Shown: positions 1 to 8,673 of the stretch, in pieces
Numbering within the stretch: the stretch's first letter is position 1
Layout: every line of letters begins with the position of its first letter
From: Cupriavidus necator N-1
GTDB taxonomy: Bacteria > Pseudomonadota > Gammaproteobacteria > Burkholderiales > Burkholderiaceae
Assembly: GCF_000219215.1 (NCBI RefSeq)
Contig: NC_015727.1
Span: 310,001 to 374,000 of the forward strand
Length of the DNA stretch: 64,000 nucleotides
Direction: 5' to 3'
The notes under the pieces: model-generated
The model's input: the letters and a program-made list of their open reading frames with translations, nothing else
What the model was told of the DNA's origin: nothing
Database searches by the model: none
Position numbers and translations under genes: made by a program

Positions 1-669
1 GGGCATCACCAGCGGCAGGCTGGCGATCATCGAATCGACATGGCCGCCCAGCAGGTCGTTGATGGCCGGGCCGCCGCCCTTGTACGGGGTATGCGTGCCG
101 CTGGTCCCCGCGGCTTCATGGAACAGTTCGGCCACCAGCTGGTTGGAACTGCCGGCGCCGACCGACGCGTACGACACGGTATCTGGCTTCTTCGCCGCCG
201 CGACATAGTCCTGCAGCGTCTTGTACGGCGAGCTGGCAGGAACGACCAGCACCATCGGCGAGCGGACCATGTACGAGACGCCGGTCAGGTCCTTCTGCGA
301 GGCGTACGGCAGTTTCGGGTAGATATGCGACTCGGTGGCGAAGCCATCGAACACCATGCCGATGGTGTAGCCGTCCGCCGCGCTGCGCGCGATCTGTGCG
401 GTGCCGATGGTGCCGCCCGCGCCGGCGCGGTTGTCGATCATCACCGGCTGCGCCAGGCGCTTGCGCAGGCCCTCCTGGATCTGCCGCGCCACCTTGTCCA
501 CGGTGCCGCCGGCGGCATAGGGCACGATCAGCGTGACCGGCTTGGCCGGCCAGGTTTCGGCGCGGGCACTGGCGGGGGACATCGACGCGGCCGTCACCGT
601 GACCAGCGCCGCTGCCGCCAGCCGTAGCAGCGCGAAGCGCCGGATCGTCTTTGCTGCGGTAGTCTCCAT
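1..669 (-). CDS. Bug-family (TctC-like) periplasmic solute receptor, 3' end outside window
   Basis: About 223 residues are visible from an ATG at 669; the gene runs off the left edge. The N-terminus has basic residues, a hydrophobic stretch and an Ala-rich cleavage region ending near SARAE, which is a Sec signal peptide. It is followed by the Bug hallmarks WPAKPVTLIVPYAAGGTVD and, later, SVGAGSSNQLVAELF. Bug proteins are extracytoplasmic receptors that bind carboxylates or amides, usually for tripartite tricarboxylate transporters or as orphans. It is divergent from the LysR gene at 830 with about 160 bp between them, so that regulator probably controls it. The ligand cannot be told from sequence. 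Confidence 0.9.
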   Translation of the reverse strand, partial: METTAAKTIRRFALLRLAAAALVTVTAASMSPASARAETWPAKPVTLIVPYAAGGTVDKVARQIQEGLRKRLAQPVMIDNRAGAGGTIGTAQIARSAADGYTIGMVFDGFATESHIYPKLPYASQKDLTGVSYMVRSPMVLVVPASSPYKTLQDYVAAAKKPDTVSYASVGAGSSNQLVAELFHEAAGTSGTHTPYKGGGPAINDLLGGHVDSMIASLPLVMP

Positions 670-829
670 TGGGGTCTGCTCCTCTCTGTGATCGGGATGC
701 CCGGCATGCTCCACTTTTGCTTTATTTGCTAAAAGCCGACGTGCCGGGATCGGTCACTGGATGTTAGACTGGGCCGCATCGTGCGGGAAGCCGGTTCGCC
801 TGCGCAACGCCTTTGCGGAGATTGCAAAA

Positions 830-1768
830 ATGGAGTTCAGCCGATTCGCGGAAAACCTGTCTATCTTCGTCGAAGTCGCCCAGTCAGGCAGCTTCTCGGC
901 GGTAGCCCGCCAGCGCGGCCTGGTCGCCTCTTCGGTGGCGCGGCAAATCGATACGCTGGAGCGCGAACTGGGGGTGCCGCTGTTCACGCGCTCGACCCGG
1001 GCGCTGGTCCGCACCGATGCCGGCGAACTGCTGTTCGCGCGCGCCACGCGCATCCTGCATGAGCTGAGCGATACGCGCGATGCGGTGACGGCGCTGGAGC
1101 AGGGCGTCAGCGGACTGATCCGGGTCGCGTGCCTGCCCGCGTTCGGCCGGCGCCACGTGGTGCCGCACCTCGGCGCGCTGTACGCCCAGTATCCGCGGCT
1201 GACGGTGGAGCTGGCGCTGACCGAGCGCATCGTCGATCCCGTGGTCGAACGGTTCGATGTCGTGATCCGCGTCGGCCAGCAGGCCGACAGCTCGCTGGTT
1301 GCCCGCTGCATCTCCAGCCAGCGTTACATCATCTGCGCGACGCCTGGCTATCTGGCCCTGTATGGCCGTCCGGCGCATGCCGACGAGATCGGCAGGCACC
1401 GCCTGATCGACCGTGGCCACAGCACCAGCATGCGCGGCTGGCGTGAGCTGCTGACGCCGGCGCACGCCGCCGAGGCAACGTTTGCGCTCGAGTGTGACGA
1501 CTGCGATGCGCGGCGGCTGTCCGTGCTGCAGGGCCTCGGCATTGCGCTGATGCCCGACTGGTCGGTCGGGCCGGATATCGGCGCGGGCAGGCTCGTGGAG
1601 CTGGCGCTTGACGGCTTGCTGCCACAGGTGCCCGGCGGCATCTACCTGCTGCGCGCCACCCAGCATGCCAGCGCGAAAGTGAAGGCTTTCTGCACCCACC
1701 TGACCGCCAGCATGGGCAGCCCGCCGACCTGGCAACAGGCGATGGCAGGGGAAGCCGTGCTGGCGTAA
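830..1768 (+). CDS. LysR-family transcriptional regulator
   Basis: A 312-residue protein. The first 60 residues hold a winged HTH (FVEVAQSGSFSAVARQRG, then SSVARQIDTLERELG), followed by the periplasmic-binding-protein-like effector domain. An upstream in-frame ATG at 761 would add 23 residues that LysR proteins normally lack. The ATG at 830 has GGAG about 9 bases upstream and puts the HTH at the usual distance from the N-terminus, so I prefer it. Its position divergent from the Bug receptor gene is the classic arrangement for a LysR regulator sensing the transported or degraded acid. Confidence 0.92.
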   Translation: MEFSRFAENLSIFVEVAQSGSFSAVARQRGLVASSVARQIDTLERELGVPLFTRSTRALVRTDAGELLFARATRILHELSDTRDAVTALEQGVSGLIRVACLPAFGRRHVVPHLGALYAQYPRLTVELALTERIVDPVVERFDVVIRVGQQADSSLVARCISSQRYIICATPGYLALYGRPAHADEIGRHRLIDRGHSTSMRGWRELLTPAHAAEATFALECDDCDARRLSVLQGLGIALMPDWSVGPDIGAGRLVELALDGLLPQVPGGIYLLRATQHASAKVKAFCTHLTASMGSPPTWQQAMAGEAVLA

Positions 1769-2100
1769 GACGGCCGGGGGGCCGGCTTTCGCGGTCTCCG
1801 CAAAATACTGTTCGGAAGACCACGTCAATGAGGCACACGAGTGATGACGTCCCGGTGTGCCGCAGGGCATAGTAGCGGGCTATCGTAGAGCGAAGCGATT
1901 GTGCCACCGGTCCGCCCCCGATATCTCCGGCCTGTTGGCAATGGCGGTGGCATTCAAGTGCGCGAACGCCGGCTGCCCCCGTCGTACGTCTGCCGAGAAC
2001 ATCGACGGCATTAACGTCGGACGCGATTGCAGGCTCAGGCGTTGTTGAGGATCAGATATCGTGCGACCGGTGCTCACCATATGCGCGACCGCTCGCACGG
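1769..2100. other. No convincing gene
   Basis: Between the LysR stop and the start of the duplicated segment only short ORFs without recognisable motifs are present. The boundary at 2101 is where similarity to the second copy (42367 onward) begins. Confidence 0.5.
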
Positions 2101-2600
2101 CTGCCATCGCTCGGGCGCGGCGCGACCGACATGCCGGAGTTGGCTGAGCCGCTTTCGTCCGCCGGATACTGTGGGCTCTGTCCGGAGCCGCGCAGCAATG
2201 GCCGCAGCACGGGGCCGCTGGGCGACAAGACGCCGCATGATTGGGCAGGAGATATCGCGACGGTGATCGAGCATGCCGGCCAAGCGCCCGTGGTGATCGT
2301 CGGGCACGCGCATGGCAACTGGACGCCCTCACCGTGGCGAGCGATCGGCCCTACCTGGTGCGCGCGCTGGTGTTGCTGGCGGGCCCGGCGGGAAAGGTGC
2401 CGAAGGGTGTCGACGCCGTGCCAATCCCTGCTGAAGTGCGGGCCCAGATCAAGCGTTGCGAGGATACCAGCTTACCGGATGCTTGCGCCTACACGCGGTG
2501 TTCTTCGCGCCCGGCAACGACCCTGAGCCTTGGCTGCTGGGCTGGAACACTGAACTGATGTGGTCGCTTCCGGCACCGTGTCGATCGCCAGGGCAATGCC
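2101..2600 (+). pseudogene. Alpha/beta-fold hydrolase, frameshifted remnant
   Basis: Read across frames, the segment gives ELAEPLSSAGYCGLCPEP, then HDWAGDIATVIEHAGQAP, VVIVGHAHGNW (a GxSxG-like nucleophile elbow with His in place of Ser), then in another frame TVASDRPYLVRALVLLAGPA, and then APGNDPEPWLLGWNTELMW. This is the order expected of an alpha/beta hydrolase. At least two frame changes are needed and the N-terminal strand is missing. Copy B (from about 42320) has the same frame changes, so the decay predates the duplication. Confidence 0.75.
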
Positions 2601-2699
2601 CGCAAACGCGCGCGCATCGCCATGCTGTCATCAGCGCACCTTCCAGCGCCACGAGGCTAAGATCAAGCCATTCCTGCACGAAGTGAATTCGCAGCATCA

Positions 2700-2985
2700 A
2701 TGCAAGAGCGGCCGTCCTACCAAAATTGCTAGCTTATATTTGTTCGATTTGGTGCGTACTATCACTTCAACAGACAGTCATCATATTGACGCTGGCCGAG
2801 CAGGATAATTTTCGAGCAAGGACTAGAAGTATTTACGCGTTCTTTTAGCTTTGCAAAATGCAGATATAAAGTTAATTAAATCAGACATAACTTAACGACC
2901 TATCGATTTTCGACTCAGCGAGGAAAATAATCCGCTCATTGGTGAGCGTCACCGAAATTGCAGCGTAGCTAGGAAGGGAACGGGG
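2700..2985 (+). promoter_or_regulatory. AT-rich leader upstream of the murA-like gene
   Basis: About 290 bp of markedly AT-rich, non-coding sequence precede the murA-like start and are retained in copy B. A short inverted repeat, GGTGA-GCG-TCACC, lies at 2941-2953 and a purine-rich ribosome-binding stretch (AGGAAGGGAACGGGG) directly precedes the ATG. I cannot assign -35/-10 boxes with confidence. Confidence 0.4.
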
Positions 2986-3447
2986 ATGGAAATTTGGGCG
3001 AAATCAGGAAGCAAGTATCGTCAATCCACGGTTATAGGGCAAGGTTCAAAGAATGCGGCGCTCCCCCTAATCATCGCCTCGATCTTCACTGCTCGCATAT
3101 CCGTGTTGAGGAACGTTCCCAGCGAGCTAGAAGATGTTCGGGCTGTCATACGCTCTCTTGAGTGGCTTGGCGTTACGGTGAAGCGAACGAACAACGCGTT
3201 AAGCATTGACGCCTCGACGCTCGGGCGTAGCGATCTGCCGCCTCGACTCAGCAGCGCCTCCCGATATTCACTGCTTTTCCTCGGTGGGGTGGTCGCTCGA
3301 TGTGGAGTCGCAAAGGTAGGACCGCCTGGAGGATGTCAATTCGGCAAAGATCGTGGTTTCGATTTTCATCAGCTCGTTCTGGAACAATTAGGATGCGAAT
3401 TGCGCAAAGAGGGCGAGTGCTTGATCGGACGTCTGACGAAGCAGAGG

Positions 3448-4577
3448 GGCGTTGTTGCATAAATCCGGGGTCGGATGGGCTGACGTTTACGCGCAACGGC
3501 TGGAACGCTGGCTCTGTTAACTTCTGACGAAGCGGCGTAGTGTCTTGGACTTTTTCCGGGACGATGCGCAAGGACAACCGACAGCAAGCCGAGCCCAAGG
3601 GGGTCTACCGCGTCAAGAACTGGGCGCAGTACAACAAGGGGCTGATAGCCCGAGGAGACGTGACGATGTGGGTCGAAGAGAGCTTGCTCGTGCCACCGGC
3701 TAAAGCCCAGTCGTCCAAGCGTGGCCACCCGCTCGTCTATACGGATGCGCTGATCCAGGGTCTGCTCGGTCTCAAGCAGGTGTTCCACCTGCCGCTGCGC
3801 GCGCTGCAAGGCTTCGCGCAGAGCTTGCGCACCCTGGCCTTCCCAACGTTGCCAGTGCCGAACTACACGACCTTGAGCCGCCGCGCGCAGAATCTGAACG
3901 TCGTGCTGCCCGCCTCGCGTACGGGCGAGCCGCTGCATCTGGTGATCGACAGCACTGGGCTGAAGCTTTACGGCGAAGGCGAGTGGAAGGTTCGCAAGCA
4001 CGGTTGGTCCAAGCGCCGGACTTGGCGCAAGGTCCATCTCGCCATGGACGCGAACACCGGCCAAATCTGTGCTGCACTGATGACCCACCAGGACGTTGGC
4101 GATGGCGAAGTGTTGGCCGACCTGCTCGACCAGATCCCGGCTGATACACCGATCGATACCATCGGAGGCGACGGCGCTTACGACAGCAAGCCGTGCCACG
4201 CGGAGATTGCCGCGCGAGGTGCACGGCCCTCGATTCCACCACGCGATGGAGCGAAGCCTTGGTCCGAAAGTACGCCGGGCGCAGCCTGGCGTAACGACGC
4301 CATCGATGTCATCGAGAAGAGCAGTCGAGGCGAATGGAAAGCCGCCAGCGGCTATCACCGGCGCTCGCTGGCCGAGACCCTGATGTACCGCCTCAAGACG
4401 CTGACGGGACACAGTCTGTGGGCACGCGAAATCGGGTCGCAGGCCGCCGAAGTGGCCATCCGTGCGGGCGTGCTCAACCGCATGGTCGCACTCGCTCGCC
4501 CGCAATCCGTCCGCATCGCCTGAGTTCAGCCTCACCGAGGAGCCCCTGTTTTCAATCTCGATTTATGCAACAACGCC
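3448..4577 (+). mobile_element. IS5-family (IS903-group) insertion sequence, 1130 bp
   Basis: Perfect 18-bp terminal inverted repeats GGCGTTGTTGCATAAATC start at 3448 and end at 4577. They resemble the IS903 ends. The element is flanked by a 9-bp target duplication AAGCAGAGG (3439-3447 and 4578-4586), the length typical of this group. It sits inside the murA-like gene. The clean duplication shows simple transposition and a relatively recent arrival. Confidence 0.96.
3564..4523 (+). CDS. IS5-family DDE transposase (IS903 group)
   Basis: About 319 residues from ATG 3564; an in-frame GTG at 3540 would add eight. Catalytic-core signatures are visible: the first Asp in LHLVIDSTGLKLYGEGEW, the second in DTIGGDGAYDSKPCH, and the C-terminal Y-R-K-type region SLAETLMYRLKTLTG with Glu. 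The gene fills the element between the inverted repeats and shows no internal stop, so the IS may still be active. Confidence 0.93.
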   Translation: MRKDNRQQAEPKGVYRVKNWAQYNKGLIARGDVTMWVEESLLVPPAKAQSSKRGHPLVYTDALIQGLLGLKQVFHLPLRALQGFAQSLRTLAFPTLPVPNYTTLSRRAQNLNVVLPASRTGEPLHLVIDSTGLKLYGEGEWKVRKHGWSKRRTWRKVHLAMDANTGQICAALMTHQDVGDGEVLADLLDQIPADTPIDTIGGDGAYDSKPCHAEIAARGARPSIPPRDGAKPWSESTPGAAWRNDAIDVIEKSSRGEWKAASGYHRRSLAETLMYRLKTLTGHSLWAREIGSQAAEVAIRAGVLNRMVALARPQSVRIA

Positions 4578-5471
4578 AAGCAGAGGGCTCATGAAGTTAC
4601 TCTACCCTTTCCGTCGGTGGGCGCGACCCTGCAAGCGATCATATTTCTTACTTCATCGAACCGAAACGGCATCATCAATAATGCTGCAATAGAGCCAGAA
4701 ATTATGGATGTAATAGATTTCCTTAATAAATCCGGGTGTGAAATAATTCTATTGGGAGATCGCTCACTTTCGATCGGCGGATATCCGGGCGAGAGTGTTG
4801 CGCACGTGGTGCCGACTGATCGGATTCATATTGCAACCATCATGGCATACTCAATAATCTCGAACACCTCATCGGTGATTGAGTGGAAATCACCGATTGA
4901 CGTAAGCTGCCTAACGAATACGTTCTCGGAGCTCGGAATCTCGACCACTTCGGAAGCTGACAAAATCAGCGTTTCCGTAGACTCCGCCTCCAGGGAAAAT
5001 AAATTCGATGTCGTTGCCGATGTTTACCCGGGATTCCCGACGGACGCCATTCCGCTGGTCGTTGCCGCAACTATAAAATCTGGCCGGCAAGTCAGATTTT
5101 ACGACAAGGTTTTTCGGGGGAGAAACATCTACAAGAGTTCGTCAAACTCGGTGCGAAAGTGATAATTGTTTCCGATAGGGAATTTATCGTCGATGGTGTC
5201 ACGTCGTTGGTGTCGAATGATGTCAGTGCGAACGATATTCGTGGCAGCACCAGCTTATTACTTGCGGCGATACAGACAGAAAATATATCGAGGATAAAGA
5301 ATGCGCATCAAATCGCGCGAGGTTACGAGCATCTGCCACTCGAATTGAGAGAGAAAGGATTCAACGTTCATGTCAAGAATTTGGAATTTAATTCAATGGA
5401 TGGACGAGCGCAGCTGCTAATGTAATGGTTCCGGGTATTTCTTGTGCTGGAAAATTCATGGAGGACGACCT

Positions 5472-6071
5472 TTGCCCAAGATCTTCGTGTTTGATGTTGG
5501 GGGCGTAATCATCTTTCATGATAATACGCTGTTGCTGAGACGTCTTATTTCACGAATGAAACGCGCGCCAGATGAAGCAGCGCTTTTGAAGACGATCAGA
5601 GGTAGCGGAATCGGAACGGGAGCGTCGGCGGTGTCCCAGCTTTGGACTTCGCTCGTCTCAGATTATTCATGGACCGGAACGTACGATGAATTTTTGTCCG
5701 ACTGGTCTAGTCATTTTCTGCCGAACGAGTTGATGCTGGAGAGCATTCGTTCCATCGTCGCTGCTTATCCCATCATTTTTTGCTCGAACACGAACCGCGA
5801 GCATTGGTCGGCGTTGTGTGAACGCTATGATCTTACTTCGCTCTGCCAGCATGCGGTTCTCTCGTTCGAGGTCGGTGTAGAAAAACCAGATGCTCGCATA
5901 TACGCGCGCGTGGCCAATATATTTCAAGAAGTCGCTCATGATTCATTTTTTTTTGTCGATGATGACGATGAAAACATAAAATCTGCAAAAGAATACGGCT
6001 TCTATGTTCATCGGTATGTCGATCACTTCGATTTCCTTAGCGATTTAAAAAAATGGAGCCTTCGGCGATGA
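5472..6071 (+). CDS. HAD-superfamily hydrolase (YihX-like HAD-IA)
   Basis: 199 residues. I choose the TTG at 5472 because GGAGG lies 7 bases upstream; a longer reading from 5442 lacks such a site. Motif I is FVFDVGGV (Asp8; the second Asp is Gly, as in some YihX-type phosphatases), motif II CSNTN (residues 104-108), motif III Lys in GVEKPDA (138) and motif IV FFVDDDDENI (from 163). HAD-IA enzymes dephosphorylate small sugars or nucleotides. The stop overlaps the next start (ATGA), so it is translationally coupled to the carbamoyltransferase gene. AT-rich codon usage unlike the genomic backbone points to horizontal acquisition. The substrate is unknown; a phosphorylated pathway intermediate is a reasonable inference. 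Confidence 0.88.
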   Translation: MPKIFVFDVGGVIIFHDNTLLLRRLISRMKRAPDEAALLKTIRGSGIGTGASAVSQLWTSLVSDYSWTGTYDEFLSDWSSHFLPNELMLESIRSIVAAYPIIFCSNTNREHWSALCERYDLTSLCQHAVLSFEVGVEKPDARIYARVANIFQEVAHDSFFFVDDDDENIKSAKEYGFYVHRYVDHFDFLSDLKKWSLRR

Positions 6072-7801
6072 ATATTATCGGGATTCATGATGGCCATACG
6101 TCTTCCGCCGCATTGATTAGAGATGGAAGAATATTTGGAATCCTGCAGGAGGAACGATATACTAGGACAAAGAACCAAGGCGGGTTTCCGAAATATGCCG
6201 CCAATGAGATTCTGGATCTTGCTGGCCTGAGTTGGTCGGATGTCGATACTGTTGCATTCAGTACGCGGAAATTTCGGAATGAGGCGATGCGTGACAGGAA
6301 GGAAGTGATGGCAGTATTCGACCATCTCTTTCGAGGCACTCGTCCCGCCAAGGCTCGCGACACCGCGATTGAATCATTCGACGCAACGAAAGACCCGGTG
6401 GATCGCTCGGCGCGGCTCAGGGCGGCCGGATATGCCGGGCCGATCGAATTCGTGGATCATCATACGTGCCATGCTTCCGCGACGTACTTTTCCCGCGGCC
6501 ATTTTGATCAGGGACCTTGTGCGGTCCTGACTTGCGACGGTCAGGGCGATGGAGCGTCGGGATCCGTGTTTGTCGGCGAAGGGTACACGCTGACTGCGAA
6601 ATGCCATATACCTCGCGACGACTCGGTAGCCCAGTTGTACAGCTACCTGACTTATCTGTTGGGGTTCGTGCCGCTGGAGCACGAATACAAGCTGATGGGA
6701 CTCGCCCCCTATGCAACCTCCAGCGACGGGGCACGGGAAATCAGTCAATTCTTTTCCGCCATGTTCAAGCAATCTGCGGCCGGGGAATTCGCATGGCGGC
6801 GGGCGGAAGGCATACCGCCGAGCGAGCTCCAGCCCGAATTCCTGGAACAGAAATTGAAGCGGCGCCGCTTCGATGAGTTGGCGGCCGGGTTGCAGATATT
6901 CTTTGAGGAATTCGTGACCGACTGGGCGCTGAATGTTACCCGTGAGTTAAGAACCGACAAGCTTGCCGTAGCCGGCGGCGCTTTCATGAATGTCAAACTG
7001 AACCAGCGTCTTAGCCAGCATCCGTCGATCGGGGACTTTTACGTCATCCCGTCGTGCGGCGACGAAAGCAACAGCCTGGGCGCGGCTTGGGCGCTATCGT
7101 CGAGATTCGGCATAACGCCCGAGGGCGGAATGCGCAATATCTATTGCGGGAGAAGATACGGACCCGATGAGTTCGAGCTTGCGCTTGGCGATCTCAAGGG
7201 CGCAGACGTGACGGTTGCGCAACCGGAAAGTATCGATGACGCGGTCGCCGAACTGCTCGCGGCAGGAGAGATCGTAGCCCGATACGCATCCGGCGCGGAA
7301 TTTGGCGCCAGGGCGCTGGGCAACCGCTCGATCCTCAGCCACCCGAGTTCGCTCAGCAACCTTCAGGAAATCAACTCGGCAATCAAGTCGCGTGATTTCT
7401 GGATGCCGTTTGCGCCGTCGGTGCTGGACATCGGGGTGGATCGACTCCTGTCGACCAAAGCGCCACCGCATTCGCCACACATGATGATCTCGTTCGATAC
7501 GACGTTGGAAGGGGCCAAGTTGCTCGCGGCTGCGATTCATCCAAAGGACAAGACATGCCGCGCGCAGATCCTGCAGCGTGAAGACAATGAATCCTATTAC
7601 CGTCTGATCCAGCGTTTCCATATCCTCACCGGCATCCCTGCCGTGTTGAATACGTCCTTCAATATCCATGGCGAACCTATCGTCGAGACGCCCGCAGATG
7701 CCGTTTCGGTCTTCTCACGATCCGGACTTCGTACGCTGGCGCTCGGCCCGTACCTGTTAACGAAAAACGATCGCCATGGATGCCCGGAAAATCTCGCATG
7801 A
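6068..7801 (+). CDS. NodU/CmcH/TobZ-family O-carbamoyltransferase
   Basis: 577 residues, the usual family length. The N-terminal Kae1-like domain starts with GIHDGHTSSAALI (residues 5-17) and has DHHTCHASATYF (from 130), the metal- and adenylate-binding region that makes carbamoyl-adenylate from carbamoyl phosphate and ATP. Further on are GGAFMNVKLNQRL and the C-terminal transfer domain with EFGARALGNRSIL (411-423), SRDFWMPFAPSVL and AVLNTSFNIHGEPIVETP. Family members carbamoylate hydroxyls of Nod factors, cephamycins, tobramycin and other natural products. The start overlaps the HAD stop and the end overlaps the murB-like gene by 26 bp, so the three form one operon. The acceptor is unknown. 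Confidence 0.93.
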   Translation: MNIIGIHDGHTSSAALIRDGRIFGILQEERYTRTKNQGGFPKYAANEILDLAGLSWSDVDTVAFSTRKFRNEAMRDRKEVMAVFDHLFRGTRPAKARDTAIESFDATKDPVDRSARLRAAGYAGPIEFVDHHTCHASATYFSRGHFDQGPCAVLTCDGQGDGASGSVFVGEGYTLTAKCHIPRDDSVAQLYSYLTYLLGFVPLEHEYKLMGLAPYATSSDGAREISQFFSAMFKQSAAGEFAWRRAEGIPPSELQPEFLEQKLKRRRFDELAAGLQIFFEEFVTDWALNVTRELRTDKLAVAGGAFMNVKLNQRLSQHPSIGDFYVIPSCGDESNSLGAAWALSSRFGITPEGGMRNIYCGRRYGPDEFELALGDLKGADVTVAQPESIDDAVAELLAAGEIVARYASGAEFGARALGNRSILSHPSSLSNLQEINSAIKSRDFWMPFAPSVLDIGVDRLLSTKAPPHSPHMMISFDTTLEGAKLLAAAIHPKDKTCRAQILQREDNESYYRLIQRFHILTGIPAVLNTSFNIHGEPIVETPADAVSVFSRSGLRTLALGPYLLTKNDRHGCPENLA

Positions 7802-8642
7802 TGTCAATCTCGAATACGCCAATTCGTATCGCCTTATATCCATGTGTGAAGAATTGCTGTTGCCGCACTGCGTGGAAGATGTGGTCGATATGTTCGAGAG
7901 AAGCGGGGCAGCGCCTTTTCCGATTCTCGGGCATGGAAGCAATGTGATCCTGGCCCGATCCCATTACCCCCGGGTGATGAAAATCGGCCGCCGCTTCAGT
8001 TCGCTGCAGCGGCTGGAGGAGCACCTGCTTTATGTCGATGCTGGCGCGAGCTTGCATCGGGTCGCATTGGCCTGTGAGCGCTTCGGTCTGGCCGGATTTG
8101 AATACCTTGGAAACATCCCGGGGTCAGTTGGCGGGGGAATCGTCATGAATGCCGGCGCGTTCGGCCACGACATAGCGAGCGTGGTTCAGGCGGTGCGCGT
8201 ATACGCCATTCGCGCCAGGCAAGTGATCGAGTTGAGCCATGCAGAATGTGGATGGGGTTACCGTTCGTCCATCTTCCAGAACGAGGCATACGTGGTGCTG
8301 GGCGCATACTTTCGGTTACGTGACGCCGCCCCCCAATTCCTGCGTGCCCAGCGGTTGTCGAATCTGGCGCTGAGACGGCAACGGTTTCCCAGATCAGAAC
8401 CCAACGCCGGGAGCGTATTTAAACGGCCGTCGCATGGGCTCAGGATTGGCGAAATGATCGAGAGGATGGGTCACAAGGGGCGCTCCATCGGCACGGCTGA
8501 AATCTCAGCCAAGCACCCGGGGTTCATCGTCGTCAAGCGGCCGGGATGTGCGAGTGATATTTGTGCGCTAATCGCATTCATGCAACGCGAGATCAGGCGG
8601 CACTTCGATGTGGAGACAGAGGTAGAGCAGAAGATTCTGTAA
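7776..8642 (+). CDS. MurB-like FAD-dependent enolpyruvyl reductase
   Basis: 288 residues, close to short (type II) MurB. FAD-binding motifs are GHGSNVILA (52-60) and FEYLGNIPGSVGGGIVMNAG (108-127). The family Tyr/Arg motif is YRSSIF (162-167). NAGSVFKRP (210-218) holds the proton-donor Ser (213), and Glu280/Glu282 near the end match the catalytic Glu position. MurB reduces enolpyruvyl-UDP-GlcNAc to UDP-MurNAc with NADPH. A copy next to a MurA-like gene within a carbamoyltransferase operon suggests reduction of a dedicated enolpyruvyl ether to a lactyl ether. It overlaps the carbamoyltransferase gene by 26 bp. It is probably not the housekeeping MurB, given its context and foreign composition. 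Confidence 0.9.
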   Translation: MDARKISHDVNLEYANSYRLISMCEELLLPHCVEDVVDMFERSGAAPFPILGHGSNVILARSHYPRVMKIGRRFSSLQRLEEHLLYVDAGASLHRVALACERFGLAGFEYLGNIPGSVGGGIVMNAGAFGHDIASVVQAVRVYAIRARQVIELSHAECGWGYRSSIFQNEAYVVLGAYFRLRDAAPQFLRAQRLSNLALRRQRFPRSEPNAGSVFKRPSHGLRIGEMIERMGHKGRSIGTAEISAKHPGFIVVKRPGCASDICALIAFMQREIRRHFDVETEVEQKIL

Positions 8643-8673
8643 ACCCGTTAAACTACTTTGCTGAGGAAATTGA

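Larger units (their letters stand above)
2101..3225 (+). repeat. Direct repeat copy A (about 1.1 kb), partner of 42367-43452
   Basis: Nearly identical to 42367-43452. It carries the same decayed alpha/beta-hydrolase gene, the same AT-rich leader and the first 80 codons of the murA-like gene. The main difference is 39 bp present here (within about 2606-2655) and missing from copy B; a few single-base changes also exist, for example at the codon after the GHAHGNW motif. The repeat ends at 3225, exactly where copy B jumps into the murB-like gene. Confidence 0.93.
2986..5425 (+). pseudogene. MurA-like enolpyruvyl transferase, split by an IS and frameshifted
   Basis: Residues 1-154 (2986-3447) resume exactly in frame at 4587 once the IS and one 9-bp target duplicate are removed. 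A second break follows near 5105-5125, where one missing base in a T5/G5 run shifts the frame; the rest reads from about 5135 to 5425. The restored protein is about 430 residues, normal for MurA/EPSP-synthase-fold enzymes. Family residues are present: KNAALP with Lys22 and PPGGCQFG with a Cys at 117, matching the catalytic Cys of MurA. The C-terminal part has IRGSTSLLLAAIQ and the HQIARGYEHLPLELREKG region. MurA adds enolpyruvate from PEP to the 3'-OH of UDP-GlcNAc; divergence here and the neighbours suggest a dedicated pathway substrate. As it stands it should be inactive. Confidence 0.85.

Noticed and set aside
884..1870. Long minus-strand ORF opposite the LysR gene
   Set aside because: Shadow of the real gene in GC-rich DNA; no recognisable domains, and the plus-strand protein is a clear LysR.
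3369..4535. 388-residue minus-strand ORF across the IS903-type element
   Set aside because: Antisense to an obvious transposase and crosses the IS border, so it cannot be an ancestral gene.
3448..4577. Composite transposon carrying the carbamoyltransferase operon
   Set aside because: Only one IS903-type copy is present and it has its own 9-bp duplication, so it moved alone.
7776..8642. Treating the MurB-like gene as the housekeeping murB
   Set aside because: It is embedded in a foreign, AT-rich operon overlapping a carbamoyltransferase and has a truncated duplicate; no cell-wall or division genes are nearby.
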